The notes: a model not told the origin generated them from the sequence alone. A stretch of DNA of 64,000 nt from Syntrophomonas wolfei subsp. methylbutyratica (GCF_001570625.1 NZ_BBQT01000001.1:62001-126000); one strand, 5' to 3'; counted from the stretch's first letter, positions 34,167 to 43,370 are shown. Made by a program: numbers and translations.

Positions 34167-34505
34167 ATGAAGAAGCGCGATTTAATGGGTCAGATGCGGC
34201 AGCGTATTGCCTTGCAGGCCAAGACTATCACAAAATCAGAAGGCATCCCCCTAGAAAACTGGACTACAGTAGCCATAGTGTGGGCAGCAGTTTCGGACAT
34301 ATCGGGTAAAGAATATTTCCAGGCGGGGGCCTTGCAGTCGGAAGTCACCACCCGGATTAAAATCCGCTACCGAACCGGGCTAACTACTTCCATGCGGGTA
34401 TTATATGGCTCCCGGGTATTTCAAATTCTGTCGGTAATCGATAAGGATGAGCGGCACCGCATAATCGAACTGATGTGCAAGGAGGTGATCCCCGGTGGCG
34501 GGTAA
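34167..34505 (+). CDS. Head closure protein (SPP1 gp16-like)
   Basis: A 112-residue head-tail adaptor. LMGQMRQRIALQAKTITKSE and the central beta-strands (VAIVWAAVSDISGKEYFQAG, RIKIRYRTGLTTSMRVLYGS) match the phage head-tail joining family. It closes the capsid after packaging and provides the docking site for the tail. Started at 34167 after GGGTGG. Overlaps the next gene by 11 bases. Confidence 0.9.
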   Translation: MKKRDLMGQMRQRIALQAKTITKSEGIPLENWTTVAIVWAAVSDISGKEYFQAGALQSEVTTRIKIRYRTGLTTSMRVLYGSRVFQILSVIDKDERHRIIELMCKEVIPGGG

Positions 34506-34878
34506 TCTGACTCTGGAAGGTATGGACGAGATTTTAGATAGGCTAAAGGAACTGGGGCAAAGAGCCGCTCCGGTAGAGAACCAGGCCCTCTATGCCGGTG
34601 CCAAGGTCGTCCAGGAAAAGGCTAGCCAAAAAGCGCCGCGCAGTTTAGAGGCTAAGGAGCATCTGGCCGACAATATCGTGATTTGCGAACCAAAGCAGGA
34701 TGAAAACGGCAAATACGTGGAGGTGGGGCCAACGGCTCCCTTTTTTTATGGCAAATTTCTGGAGTACGGCACCTCCAAGATGACCGCCCGCCCTTTTATG
34801 GGTCCGGCCCAAGCCGAAAGCAAAAAACAGGTGCTGGAAACCATCAGGCAGACCTTGAAAGCGGGGCTTGACCTATGA
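34495..34878 (+). CDS. HK97 gp10-family tail completion protein
   Basis: A 127-residue protein starting at GTG, with GGAGGTGAT upstream. LEGMDEILDRLKELGQRAAP and the central YGKFLEYGTSKMTARPFMGP are the gp10 landmarks. Such proteins complete the top of the tail tube before joining to the head. It overlaps the next gene by 4 bases. Confidence 0.92.
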   Translation: MAGNLTLEGMDEILDRLKELGQRAAPVENQALYAGAKVVQEKASQKAPRSLEAKEHLADNIVICEPKQDENGKYVEVGPTAPFFYGKFLEYGTSKMTARPFMGPAQAESKKQVLETIRQTLKAGLDL

Positions 34879-35243
34879 TCAATGTCAAACCGGAAGTCCT
34901 GGCGGCTTTGGAGGAAAATACCGATTTACTGGCTTTATTGGGTGGGCCTCATATCTACCAGTTGAAAGCGCCGGAGGGCTTAGATAAATATATTACATTG
35001 TTTGAGTTAACTAATTTCGATTCCGCCTGGGCAGACAACACTGCCTTTATGGCTGAGGTGCACGTGCAAGTGGATGTGTGGGTAAAAGCAGCCAGCACCT
35101 CCCCTATTGCCGCCGAGGTAGACAAAACCATGAAATATTTAGGCTTTAAAAGAACTAGCAGCGCCGATCTTTATGAAGACGATACCGGAATATATCACAA
35201 AGCGCTCAGGTATGTGACTGAGCGGGAAGTTGAAGGAGGTTAG
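34875..35243 (+). CDS. Tail terminator/completion protein (DUF3168-like)
   Basis: A 122-residue protein. The order (after gp10-like, before the major tail protein) and pattern (VLAALEENTDLLALLGGPHI, FMAEVHVQVDVWVKAASTSP, YHKALRYVTEREVEG) fit a tail terminator that ends tube polymerisation. Similarity is by layout rather than a strong motif. Translation is coupled to its neighbour by overlap. Confidence 0.82.
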   Translation: MINVKPEVLAALEENTDLLALLGGPHIYQLKAPEGLDKYITLFELTNFDSAWADNTAFMAEVHVQVDVWVKAASTSPIAAEVDKTMKYLGFKRTSSADLYEDDTGIYHKALRYVTEREVEGG

Positions 35244-35246
35244 AAA

Positions 35247-36131
35247 ATGGCAGGAGTACAAGTAGGCTTAAACAGCCTGTATTACGCGGTTCTTACCAGC
35301 GATACGCCTTTAGCAGCGACATATAACAGCCCGGTGGCCATAGCCGGGGCTATCAACGCCAAAATAAGTCCCAAAAGCAACACAGAAACCCTGTACTGTG
35401 ACGACGGGCCTGATGAAACCGTCACCTCGCTGGGAGAAATCGATGTGGAGTTTGAGACTAAAGACATTGACTTAAACACCCAGGCGGTCCTTTTGGGACA
35501 CAGTGTCACCGGCGGGGTGCTGGTCAAGAAGTCAACCGATACTGCGCCCTATGTAGCTCTGGGATTCAAGTCCAAAAAGAGCAACGGCAGCTACCGCTAT
35601 GTATGGCTGTATAAAGGGAAATTCGCCCTGCAGGAGCAGGAGTACCAGACTGCGGAGGATAAGCCCAAATTTCAGACCCCCAAAATCAAGGGGACATTTA
35701 TTAAACGCACCTTTGACAACGCCTGGCAGAAGATCGGCGATGAGGATCATCCCGATTGGACAGCTTCAACCGGCACAAATTGGTTTACGGCGGTAGACGG
35801 AGCGGCCCCCGGCCCTTTGACGGTGACAATAAGTCCGGTGGATGAAGCCAGCGGAGTGGCAGCAGACGCTAACCTGACCTGGACCTTTGCCAACGCCATC
35901 CAGGCTACCGATGTAACCGCCGCTAATTTTATCTTACTAAAGGCTGATGATGGGTCCTTAATTGCCGGAGTCCTTAGTATTGATACGGAACACAAGGTGG
36001 TGACTTTTAACCCGGCCAGCAATTTAGCCCCGGGCGCGGATTACATCATGGTATGCACGCAGGGTGTCAGGGATATTTACGGCCAAAACCTGGCTACAAC
36101 CTTAATAGGCAGCTTCACCACTGCTGTTTAA
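35247..36131 (+). CDS. Major tail tube protein with Ig-like C-terminal domain
   Basis: A 294-residue protein. Residues 1-185 are a phi13-type major tail protein (VGLNSLYYAVLTSDTPLAAT, FETKDIDLNTQAVLLGHSVT, YVWLYKGKFALQEQEYQT). Residues 195-294 form a bacterial Ig-like domain of the Big_5 type (VTISPVDEASGVAADANLTW, NFILLKADDGSLIAGVLS, QGVRDIYGQNLATTLIGSFT). Such domains decorate the outside of siphovirus tails and may bind host surface sugars weakly. The tube part polymerises into the long non-contractile tail. Confidence 0.92.
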   Translation: MAGVQVGLNSLYYAVLTSDTPLAATYNSPVAIAGAINAKISPKSNTETLYCDDGPDETVTSLGEIDVEFETKDIDLNTQAVLLGHSVTGGVLVKKSTDTAPYVALGFKSKKSNGSYRYVWLYKGKFALQEQEYQTAEDKPKFQTPKIKGTFIKRTFDNAWQKIGDEDHPDWTASTGTNWFTAVDGAAPGPLTVTISPVDEASGVAADANLTWTFANAIQATDVTAANFILLKADDGSLIAGVLSIDTEHKVVTFNPASNLAPGADYIMVCTQGVRDIYGQNLATTLIGSFTTAV

Positions 36132-36176
36132 GCCAATCGGGGCGGTTTTTGTATCGCTATCACAAAGGGAGGGATA

Positions 36177-36476
36177 TTGATGGAGAACCCCAAGATTACC
36201 CTTAAAGGAAAGACATACACCGCGCCGCCGCCCAAGGTCAAACTCTGGCGCGAAGTGACCAAATTCAAGGATAAATTCGGCGATAAAGAGCAAGGCGATG
36301 AGGAAGCTCTAAGCGAGATGGAACGCCTGATCGCCGCTGCCTTTAACCACCCGGAAATAACCGCTGAGGTTATCGAAGAGGAACTGGACCTGGATGAGTT
36401 TGTCCCTCTCTTTTACCAGATTGCCAGTTGGGTGGCCGAGGCAGTCAGCCGCAAGATGGCAGAACTCCCAAAGTAA
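36177..36476 (+). CDS. Tail assembly chaperone, short product
   Basis: A 99-residue gpG-like chaperone (ATG at 36180 is the first with the GGGAGG site at ideal spacing; a TTG at 36177 also fits). It is acidic and helical (EVTKFKDKFGDKEQGDEEAL, EVIEEELDLDEFVPL). The last codons CTC CCA AAG TAA contain the slippery heptamer CCCAAAG at 36467-36473, the signal for making the longer fusion with the next frame. The chaperone holds the tape measure protein for tail assembly. Confidence 0.88.
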   Translation: MMENPKITLKGKTYTAPPPKVKLWREVTKFKDKFGDKEQGDEEALSEMERLIAAAFNHPEITAEVIEEELDLDEFVPLFYQIASWVAEAVSRKMAELPK

Positions 36477-36513
36477 ATCCCGCCGACGGACCGGATCTAA
36501 GCCATCTGTCGGC
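36467..36513 (+). promoter_or_regulatory. Programmed -1 frameshift signal
   Basis: The heptamer CCCAAAG (36467-36473) is read C CCA AAG in frame 0. After 8 bases GCCGACGGA (36482-36490) pairs with TCTGTCGGC (36505-36513; 9 pairs including one G-U) around a 14-base loop. Slippery site, spacer and hairpin are the three standard parts of a -1 ribosomal frameshift signal. Confidence 0.85.
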
Positions 36514-36682
36514 TTATCAAATGGTGGTGTATTACTATTTGAGCCTGGCCCAAAGCTACCACTGGCTTCCGGAACAGATTGACGCTATGACGCTCGATAT
36601 GTTTTGGGATCTTCTCATTGTTGGAACGTTAATAAACGAAGCTGAAAACAATCCTAGCGGCTACATTGATGACATTTGGTGA
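36473..36682 (+). CDS. Tail assembly chaperone, -1 frameshift extension (gpGT-like)
   Basis: This frame (VNPADGPDLSHLSAYQMVVY through to the stop at 36682) has no start of its own with a ribosome binding site. Joined after codon 99 of the upstream gene by a -1 shift on CCCAAAG it gives a fusion of about 168 residues. The extension is helical and rich in aromatic residues (YYLSLAQSYHWLPEQ), as in the T part of gpGT, which binds the tail tube protein while the G part coats the tape measure. Position directly before the tape measure gene is the conserved place. Confidence 0.88.
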   Translation, partial: VNPADGPDLSHLSAYQMVVYYYLSLAQSYHWLPEQIDAMTLDMFWDLLIVGTLINEAENNPSGYIDDIW

Positions 36683-36696
36683 GGGGGTGAGCACAG

Positions 36697-39600
36697 TTGG
36701 CAGAAACCATCGGCGAACTGCTGGTCAAAGTCGGCCTGGACAACACCGGCTTTAATCAGGGCATGAAAGAATTAGATCAGTCGCTTAAGCTGGCCAGGGC
36801 TGAATTTCAGGCAGCCTCCGCCAAGATGGGCGATATGGGCAGCGCCGCCGACCAACTTAAATTAAAAGTTGAATACTTAAACAAGCAGGCTGAGGTGCAA
36901 AGGCAAAAAGTTGCCGCCTTAAAAGATGCCTATGACAAAGCGGCGGGCAGCACCGAGCAGGATGCGGCGGCGCTGGAAAAACTGCGGATTAAAATGCTGC
37001 AGGCCGAAAAGGTTCTGGCCAATATGGAACACTCCCTGAAAAATACGGTCAAGGAATTGGAACTGCAAGCTTCCGCCTGGACTAAGCTCTCTAAAAAGGC
37101 CGAAGAAGCCAGCCAGAAATTTAAAGCGGCGGGCAGCAGCATCACCAGTGCCGGTCAGGGAATGTCCCTGGCGGTTACCGCACCGCTTGCAGCCGCCGGA
37201 ACCGCTGCGGTGAAACTGGCCTCAGATACCAATGAAGCTCTAAACAAGGTGGAGGTAGCCTTTCAGGATAACGCTGAAGGCGTTAAGAACTGGAGCGATA
37301 CCACCCTGGAACGCTATGGCATCGCCAAGGGCACTGCCCTGGATATGGCTGCTACCTATGGGGACATGGCCACCAGCTTGGGACTCAACACCGCGCAGGC
37401 GGAAGAAATGAGCAAGACCCTGGTGGGTTTGGCCGGAGATCTGTCCAGTTTTAAGAACATCAGCATCGACATCGCGGATACCGCTTTAAAGTCGGTATTT
37501 ACCGGCGAGACCGAATCTTTGAAAGAATTAGGCATTGTTATGACCCAGGCCAATCTGCAGGAATACGCCTACAGCCAGGGGATTAAAAAGAAGATCCAGG
37601 ATATGAATCAGGCGGAGCAGACCCAACTCAGGTACAACTATGTCCTGGCCATGACCAAGAACGCCCAGGGGGATTTCGAGAGAACCGGGGCGGGAACGGC
37701 TAACCAGATGCGGGTTTTCTCCGAAAGCATTAAAGAGCTGGGTGCAACTATGGGCCAACATATCCTACCAGTTATAACCCCATTAATCCAGAGATTAAAT
37801 GAACTGGTGCAAAGATTCGGCGCTTTGAGTCCCAGCGTCCAAAAAACCATTCTGGTTGTGGCCGGGGTGGCTGCCGCCATAGGCCCGGTTGTCCTCATTA
37901 TCGGTCAGCTGGTCACCGCCGCCGGGGCCATCTCCGGGGTAGTTGGTACAGCTGCAGCCGCTATCGCCAGCGCCGGCGGGGTTACCGCAGCTTTGGGGGC
38001 GGCTTTTTCCGCCTTAACCGGTCCTATTGGTATCGCTGTAGCCGTTATCGCTGGTTTGGTTTTGGCCGTAAAGGAGCTTTGGCAGAACAATGAAGGCTTT
38101 CGTAACACGGTCAAGGAGATCTGGGCGGATATTGGGAGCGTTATCGCCAAAGCCGGAACCGCCATTAAAGTGTTCTGGGACAATTGGGGTAAAGATATCA
38201 CTGCGGTATTCACCAATATCTGGAACATTATTAAGGCGGTATTTCAGACTGCGGCGGAAGTGATTGTAAACGCATTCGGCTTTTTCCTGGATGTCTTGCA
38301 GGGAGACTGGCAAGGGGCCTGGGAGCATATCAAAAACATTTTCATCACCCTGTGGAATAGGATTAAGACAGTGGTGGTCAACGCTTTCGAGGGTCTAAGA
38401 ACCCTGCACAACACTCTGCTGGAAATCGGAGCTCATATTATTCAGGGCCTTATCGACGGGATTAAAGACCGGATAGATAAAGTCAGGGAAATCGCCGGGG
38501 AAATTGCCGAAACCGTAAAAAACAAGATCAAAGAAGCCCTGTCCATCCGCTCCCCCTCCCAGGTGATGCGCGAATACGGCCTTAATATCAGCGAAGGCTT
38601 GAGCACCGGCATGCAAGAAGGACTGTCCTTTGTAGAAGGCTCGGTATCCGACATTATTGCCACTCTCGTCGATATGCGCAACAGCTTGGAAAAGATAACG
38701 AATGAAACCAACGCCAAGCTGCTGAAAGCGGAAAAAGAGTACGCCGACCAGTGCCGGGAAGTCAAAACTAAACTAGCCCAGGATGAAATCGCTTTGCAGC
38801 AGGAACTGTCAGATAAATTAGCCGCTATTACGGCAGCAGGCTTAGAGAAAGAAGCCCAGGCCATCGAAGCCTACCAACAGAGCTATGCGGCCAAGGTGGA
38901 GTCCATTAAGAACCAAATTGGGCTTTTTGATGAAGTAAAACCGCAAAAAGTATCGGGCAAGTCCTTGCTTGGCAATCTGGAGGATCAGGTTCAAGAGTTC
39001 GACAGCTGGCAGGCCAACCTGAAGTCACTGGCCGCCAAAGGGGTTGACGAGGGGCTGATTGACGAACTTAGGCAGATGGGGGTCAAGGCGGCTCCCCAGG
39101 TCGCGGCGTTAAATACCTTGACAACTGATGAGCTTAATAAATATGTGAACCTTTGGAAAACCAAAAACGCCCAGGCCCGGGCGGAAGCCAATATCGAAAT
39201 GCGCCAAGCCCGGGTTGATCTAGGCCAGCGCTTAAGCGAGATCAGGATGGAAACCCAGAATCAACTGGCCCAGCAGACTATCGAAATGCAGAACAAACTC
39301 ATGGAAATGAAAGCCAAGGCCGATGAGGAGCTGGCCAAGTACAAAAAGGCCTGGGAGGAAAAGAACGGAGAAATTAAAAAGAACGCCGCCGAAACCATCG
39401 CCACCATCGAAAAGAAGTATGAGGAAATAGTCAAGAAATCGGCCGGGTACGGCATCCAGGCCATGAGTGAGTTAATCCGGGGAATAAGGTCCAGGATGAG
39501 CGCCTTGCAAAGTGTCATGGATGAAGTGCGAAGCATAATGGGCTCCGGTATGGACCCCAATCAGCGCAACTCCCCCTCTTTAGTAGACAAGATTAAAATC

Positions 39601-39840
39601 GGGGTGGCTGATATAACAGCCGCCTACAGCAGCTTAAAAAACAATTTAAGGGGTCTTGACTTGCAGAGTGCTTTAGCAGGAGTTGCCCCTTTAGCTTTGG
39701 GTACGGCTGCCGCTAATTCAACAAGTAACAGCTCGACCACCATCAACCGGATCAGCATAACGGTCAATGGCGGCACCGCCGATGTGGGCGAGCAGATTTA
39801 CCGGACGCTCTTGGCCAAGGGGGTGCGTTTCAGTGGCTAA
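36697..39840 (+). CDS. Tape measure protein
   Basis: A 1047-residue tail length protein starting at TTG after GAGGGGGTGAG. The N-terminal 140 residues are coiled coil (LKLKVEYLNKQAEVQRQKVA); residues 145-330 have the TMP core repeat (TNEALNKVEVAFQDNAEGVK); residues 385-470 hold three hydrophobic segments rich in Gly and Ala (VVAGVAAAIGPVVLIIGQLV); a second long coiled coil covers about 650-960. At about 0.15 nm per residue it predicts a tail near 155 nm. It is ejected ahead of the DNA and may help cross the membrane. Confidence 0.95.
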   Translation: MAETIGELLVKVGLDNTGFNQGMKELDQSLKLARAEFQAASAKMGDMGSAADQLKLKVEYLNKQAEVQRQKVAALKDAYDKAAGSTEQDAAALEKLRIKMLQAEKVLANMEHSLKNTVKELELQASAWTKLSKKAEEASQKFKAAGSSITSAGQGMSLAVTAPLAAAGTAAVKLASDTNEALNKVEVAFQDNAEGVKNWSDTTLERYGIAKGTALDMAATYGDMATSLGLNTAQAEEMSKTLVGLAGDLSSFKNISIDIADTALKSVFTGETESLKELGIVMTQANLQEYAYSQGIKKKIQDMNQAEQTQLRYNYVLAMTKNAQGDFERTGAGTANQMRVFSESIKELGATMGQHILPVITPLIQRLNELVQRFGALSPSVQKTILVVAGVAAAIGPVVLIIGQLVTAAGAISGVVGTAAAAIASAGGVTAALGAAFSALTGPIGIAVAVIAGLVLAVKELWQNNEGFRNTVKEIWADIGSVIAKAGTAIKVFWDNWGKDITAVFTNIWNIIKAVFQTAAEVIVNAFGFFLDVLQGDWQGAWEHIKNIFITLWNRIKTVVVNAFEGLRTLHNTLLEIGAHIIQGLIDGIKDRIDKVREIAGEIAETVKNKIKEALSIRSPSQVMREYGLNISEGLSTGMQEGLSFVEGSVSDIIATLVDMRNSLEKITNETNAKLLKAEKEYADQCREVKTKLAQDEIALQQELSDKLAAITAAGLEKEAQAIEAYQQSYAAKVESIKNQIGLFDEVKPQKVSGKSLLGNLEDQVQEFDSWQANLKSLAAKGVDEGLIDELRQMGVKAAPQVAALNTLTTDELNKYVNLWKTKNAQARAEANIEMRQARVDLGQRLSEIRMETQNQLAQQTIEMQNKLMEMKAKADEELAKYKKAWEEKNGEIKKNAAETIATIEKKYEEIVKKSAGYGIQAMSELIRGIRSRMSALQSVMDEVRSIMGSGMDPNQRNSPSLVDKIKIGVADITAAYSSLKNNLRGLDLQSALAGVAPLALGTAAANSTSNSSTTINRISITVNGGTADVGEQIYRTLLAKGVRFSG

Positions 39841-41245
39841 AAGCCTTAAGGTTGCCGGGATGGAGCGCTGGCCGGACTATCGCCGGGGAAGTCTTAGTAT
39901 CAGCCAAATCCTTACCAGTCAGGTAGACAGCTGCTCGTTTTTGGTTAAGGGATCAAAACCCCTGCAGGGCAGTGAAGTCATCATCGAGGATAGCGGTCTT
40001 ACAGAGCCTCGGCTCTTTGCCGGGACCATCGACCGGGTGGAACTGGTGAATTATAAGGCTCCGCTGGTGTGGAAAGTGGACTGCCAGGACTATACCCTGC
40101 AGATGGATAAAAAGCTGGTGGTGGAAACCTATCTGGGCTTAAGCGCTGACGCCATTGTACGCGACATCCTGCTTAAATATTGTCCGGATTTTTCGGCGGC
40201 GGAGGTAGCCAGCGGCGCACCGGTAATTGAGTCTACCGGCACCGAATTCAACTACAAAATGCCGTCGGAATGTATGAAGTGGCTGTGCGACTATATCGGC
40301 TGGCAGTGGTATGTGGACTACTACAAGGTGGTCCATTTTTTTGATCCTGCCCAAATGGGAACTTCTGCTCCCATGACCTTGCAGCCCGGGGGTCGGTTTA
40401 GCAATTTTAAAGTAAGTATCGACCACCAGGGACTGCGCAACCGCATATATGTCCTGGGCGGCAGCATGCTGTCCGACCCACAGACTATCGAGTGGAAAGC
40501 AGACGGTGCGGCTCGTATCTGGGTGCTCCCCTGGGTTCCTAATGAATGTAGCTTGCAGGTGGGCGGTACTGTGCAAAACGTCGGGGTTGAGGGTGTGGAT
40601 GAAGAAGATGCCAAGGATTATCTGGTAAACCTCAGCGACGGCTACCTGCGCTGTTCTGCTGATACTGATACACCCGAGAGTGGCGTGACCATTTCGCTTA
40701 CCGCCCGGCAAAGCATTGATGTTATTACCGTGGTAGATGATTTGGCCAGCCAGGCTTCCATTGCCGTCCTGGAAGGCGGCGACGGAGTGTATGAGCACTA
40801 TATCAAAGATGATACCTTGACCACCATTGAAGCTGCTGAAGCAGCCGGAAATGCCGACCTTAGGGAATGGGCTAATCCTAAGACCAGCGGAAGTTTCATC
40901 ACCGCTGTGCCGGGATGGGAACCGGGACAGTTAGTAAGCATTGAGCTTCCTGAACGAGGTGTGAACGCAGTTTTCCTGGTACAAAAGGTGACCATCTCCT
41001 TAAGTGAAGCCGGTCTTTGGATATACACCATAGAATACGGCGGACGTCTCTTAGGGATAGCCGATTTTCTTAAAGCCCTGGTCTCCGCCCAGCAGAAGAA
41101 AAAAATGAACGACACCAAACTAATCCATAAGTTCGTTTATGGAACCGAAGCCATAGCGATAAAAGATGTGTTGCTTACAGCAGGCAGAAACCGGCCCTGG
41201 TTGGTCGAAAGCTGTGCAAGCAGCGCAGTAATGATAGGAGGTTGA
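39833..41245 (+). CDS. Baseplate/tail hub-like protein
   Basis: A 470-residue protein starting at GTG (39833), overlapping the tape measure stop and preceded by AAGGGGG. The centre (QMDKKLVVETYLGLSADAIV, MKWLCDYIGWQWYVDYYKVV, GLRNRIYVLGGSMLSD) matches tail proteins of the prophage endopeptidase or gp27-hub type that sit at the tail tip. No peptidase catalytic motif is evident. In this order (tape measure, then hub) a distal tail protein would usually precede it; no separate one is seen, so this protein may combine both roles. That is inference. Confidence 0.78.
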   Translation: MAKSLKVAGMERWPDYRRGSLSISQILTSQVDSCSFLVKGSKPLQGSEVIIEDSGLTEPRLFAGTIDRVELVNYKAPLVWKVDCQDYTLQMDKKLVVETYLGLSADAIVRDILLKYCPDFSAAEVASGAPVIESTGTEFNYKMPSECMKWLCDYIGWQWYVDYYKVVHFFDPAQMGTSAPMTLQPGGRFSNFKVSIDHQGLRNRIYVLGGSMLSDPQTIEWKADGAARIWVLPWVPNECSLQVGGTVQNVGVEGVDEEDAKDYLVNLSDGYLRCSADTDTPESGVTISLTARQSIDVITVVDDLASQASIAVLEGGDGVYEHYIKDDTLTTIEAAEAAGNADLREWANPKTSGSFITAVPGWEPGQLVSIELPERGVNAVFLVQKVTISLSEAGLWIYTIEYGGRLLGIADFLKALVSAQQKKKMNDTKLIHKFVYGTEAIAIKDVLLTAGRNRPWLVESCASSAVMIGG

Positions 41246-41249
41246 TGTA

Positions 41250-41861
41250 ATGGCTGGCGGATATATTCAAGTCCCGCCCGACAGCATCGGGAAAAAGTTA
41301 AACGCGCGCTACCGGGCGATTGAAGGCACAGCGGGCTATGAGCAGTATGTGGCCCTACAAGGGCTTCCTACCTTTTATTGTTTAGCGCCTAGCGTTTCTC
41401 TGGCGCAAAACAAACATTTGTTTTCCATATATAACGATGCAGGCAGCGGTTATTTAATTCGGGTCCCTAGGCTGTCTATTGTCAACATGTCACTGACATC
41501 GGTTTCCGGCGTAGGGGTGGAACTGGATTTTATGCGTACCACCAGCCAGAGCGGCGGTACGGTTATAACCCCGCAAAAAGCTGATACTGCGGATGTTAAC
41601 CTAACAGCGGCTATTCACATTGCTACCGGGGCCACCATTGCTGAAGATGCCTTGCTGTGGCCGGTGACTCTTAATAACGATGAAATTCCCCTGACCCTTA
41701 ATGCCACTCCTTTGCTGGATTTCAATATGATACCCCGGGGAATGGACGTTAAGCCTTTATGTATACGGCCAGGAGAAGGTTTCAGTATCAAACAGATAAC
41801 CAACACCAGTGTCGGCCTATGGTCAATACTGGCGGTGATTACAGCTGAGGATATCACGTAG
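41250..41861 (+). CDS. Unrecognised phage virion protein
   Basis: A 203-residue protein with an AGGAGG site, 4 bases after the hub gene. It is beta-rich with few charged residues (HLFSIYNDAGSGYLIRVPRL, VELDFMRTTSQSGGTVITPQ) and ends with FSIKQITNTSVGLWSILAVI. This pattern is like small trimeric adhesin or tail-tip proteins, but I recognise no family. Position in the tail module makes it a probable virion component. Confidence 0.75.
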   Translation: MAGGYIQVPPDSIGKKLNARYRAIEGTAGYEQYVALQGLPTFYCLAPSVSLAQNKHLFSIYNDAGSGYLIRVPRLSIVNMSLTSVSGVGVELDFMRTTSQSGGTVITPQKADTADVNLTAAIHIATGATIAEDALLWPVTLNNDEIPLTLNATPLLDFNMIPRGMDVKPLCIRPGEGFSIKQITNTSVGLWSILAVITAEDIT

Positions 41862-41872
41862 GAGGTTAGGCT

Positions 41873-42214
41873 ATGTCTATGATATGGGAAATGCATAAGT
41901 GGGGGCTTGACAACATCCCGCAACCGGAAAGCCAAGCTGTACCCACTATTGGCAGCCTGGCCCGCATCTATCCCCAGACCCAAGCTATGTCATTGCCTAG
42001 GGGGCTGCAGATATCAACAAGTATTAATGGCAGCCAGTGGAGTCCATGGGCGGATGTGGACTTTTCCAAAGCTGTAACGGTACCTTTCCCGGGCTTTATC
42101 AAATTCAGGGCCTATCAAAAAGCGAACGTGCAGGTCTTTAACTACAAATCGCCAGATGAAGCCGACTCGCTGGTTGGCCTGACAGTGGTATTAGGCCAGT
42201 ATGGGGTGGTGTGA
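41873..42214 (+). CDS. Unrecognised phage tail-module protein
   Basis: A 113-residue protein with a GGAGG site. Aromatic-rich N-terminus (MIWEMHKWGLDNIPQPES), beta-rich C-terminus (GFIKFRAYQKANVQVFNYKS) that could be a small carbohydrate-binding-like fold. No family recognised. It lies among other small beta-rich genes of the tail-fibre region. Confidence 0.72.
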   Translation: MSMIWEMHKWGLDNIPQPESQAVPTIGSLARIYPQTQAMSLPRGLQISTSINGSQWSPWADVDFSKAVTVPFPGFIKFRAYQKANVQVFNYKSPDEADSLVGLTVVLGQYGVV

Positions 42215-42215
42215 C

Positions 42216-42626
42216 ATGAAAGATATTATCAGTCTTAAATCAGAATGGTATTTGGAATACGAGGATGGCAAAGTTATCGGCCCCTTAAAAAACTATGTTA
42301 CCAGCGCAGGCTTAAGTATAGCCGCCCAGAAGCTGGCCGGACTCTCCAGCCCCTATCTTGTTATTGGTGATGATACGGCCGAAGGGGATACCATATCCGA
42401 AGTTTACCGCAAAGCGGTATCGGTGGTGACCCAGTCCGGGAACATAATCCGCTTCAGGACGGTGCTCTTGTCTGGAGAAGGAAATGGGCAGCACCAAAAG
42501 ACCTGTATCTTTACTGACGCCAGCGATGCCCCCGGTTCAGGCATTATGTTTAACCTCTTAAAAGTGCCCTGGGGCAAGGAAAACCAGATGATTTTGACAG
42601 TGGAATGCAGGCTTACTCTGCAGTAG
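42216..42626 (+). CDS. Unrecognised phage tail-module protein
   Basis: A 136-residue protein started at 42216, directly after the previous stop, with GGGGTGG upstream. The core (YLVIGDDTAEGDTISEVYRK, VVTQSGNIIRFRTVLLSGEG, MFNLLKVPWGKENQMILTVE) has the pattern of a beta-sandwich. Similar small proteins occur in Firmicute phage tail-fibre regions; function unknown, probably structural. Confidence 0.75.
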   Translation: MKDIISLKSEWYLEYEDGKVIGPLKNYVTSAGLSIAAQKLAGLSSPYLVIGDDTAEGDTISEVYRKAVSVVTQSGNIIRFRTVLLSGEGNGQHQKTCIFTDASDAPGSGIMFNLLKVPWGKENQMILTVECRLTLQ

Positions 42627-42638
42627 GGGGTGATTTTT

Positions 42639-43370
42639 GTGTTGTTTGCAGCTGAAAGCGGCCGAACAGTAATCGATGAGAACCTGGCTAATGCTGCTAT
42701 GATGATGCAGGAATTCTCGCATATTTATGAAGGCACCGCTTTTGGTGGCAAAACCGGAGCGGGCATTGCTGAATTTGACTGTGCCGGATATGACCATGCG
42801 GTACGGTTTAAAGCCGATGCCGCTGCCGCTATCGCGAGAGTAACCTTTGAAATTATCAGGCATGGTCAGGGTGCAGATCTTATGATTGAACTACGGGACG
42901 GCTTTAATCCGGACGGTTCAACGGCGGGTTCGTTGCTAAGATATATGGTACTGCCTAAAGAGTTTATTCCCACCAGCAAGGGATATTTCAGCATCCCTAT
43001 AGATATATCTGACTTGGTGAGCGGCGCTTACTACTGGCTGATCATTAAAAAAGCCGGGGATGCTGATAACCATTTCCACCTACATGGGGAAACCATACAA
43101 GACTCCTTATACCCCACTTACAAAAGAGCGGGAAACAGCGGAGCCTGGACAGCAGAGAACGCCATCCACTTCGGGGTATATAACGGGGAAACGGGCAACC
43201 TTTTACATGGCATCTATGGCTACAATGCTATTACCTGGCTTATATGGGACGGTGATCTAATCTCCAAAGCTTACCGGTACCTGCCCCCTGCTTCCGGTTT
43301 TTCTGGCGGGGTCAGGCAGATCAAGACCTATCAATGGTCAGGCGAGATATTAAAACGGGGGGTGGTGTGA
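42639..43370 (+). CDS. Unrecognised, possibly receptor-binding tail protein
   Basis: A 243-residue protein started at the GTG at 42639, 9 bases after AGGGGG (an in-frame GTG at 42630 is too close to that site). Beta-rich with many aromatic residues and a jelly-roll-like pattern (RFKADAAAAIARVTFEIIRH, LMIELRDGFNPDGSTAGS, YWLIIKKAGDADNHFHLHGE). Proteins of this kind are candidates for host receptor binding; no family recognised. Its stop overlaps the next ATG (TGATG). Confidence 0.75.
   Translation: MLFAAESGRTVIDENLANAAMMMQEFSHIYEGTAFGGKTGAGIAEFDCAGYDHAVRFKADAAAAIARVTFEIIRHGQGADLMIELRDGFNPDGSTAGSLLRYMVLPKEFIPTSKGYFSIPIDISDLVSGAYYWLIIKKAGDADNHFHLHGETIQDSLYPTYKRAGNSGAWTAENAIHFGVYNGETGNLLHGIYGYNAITWLIWDGDLISKAYRYLPPASGFSGGVRQIKTYQWSGEILKRGVV

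Noticed and set aside
40139-40798. 219-codon reverse open frame within the tail hub gene
   Set aside because: Shadow frame with low-complexity composition and no start signal.
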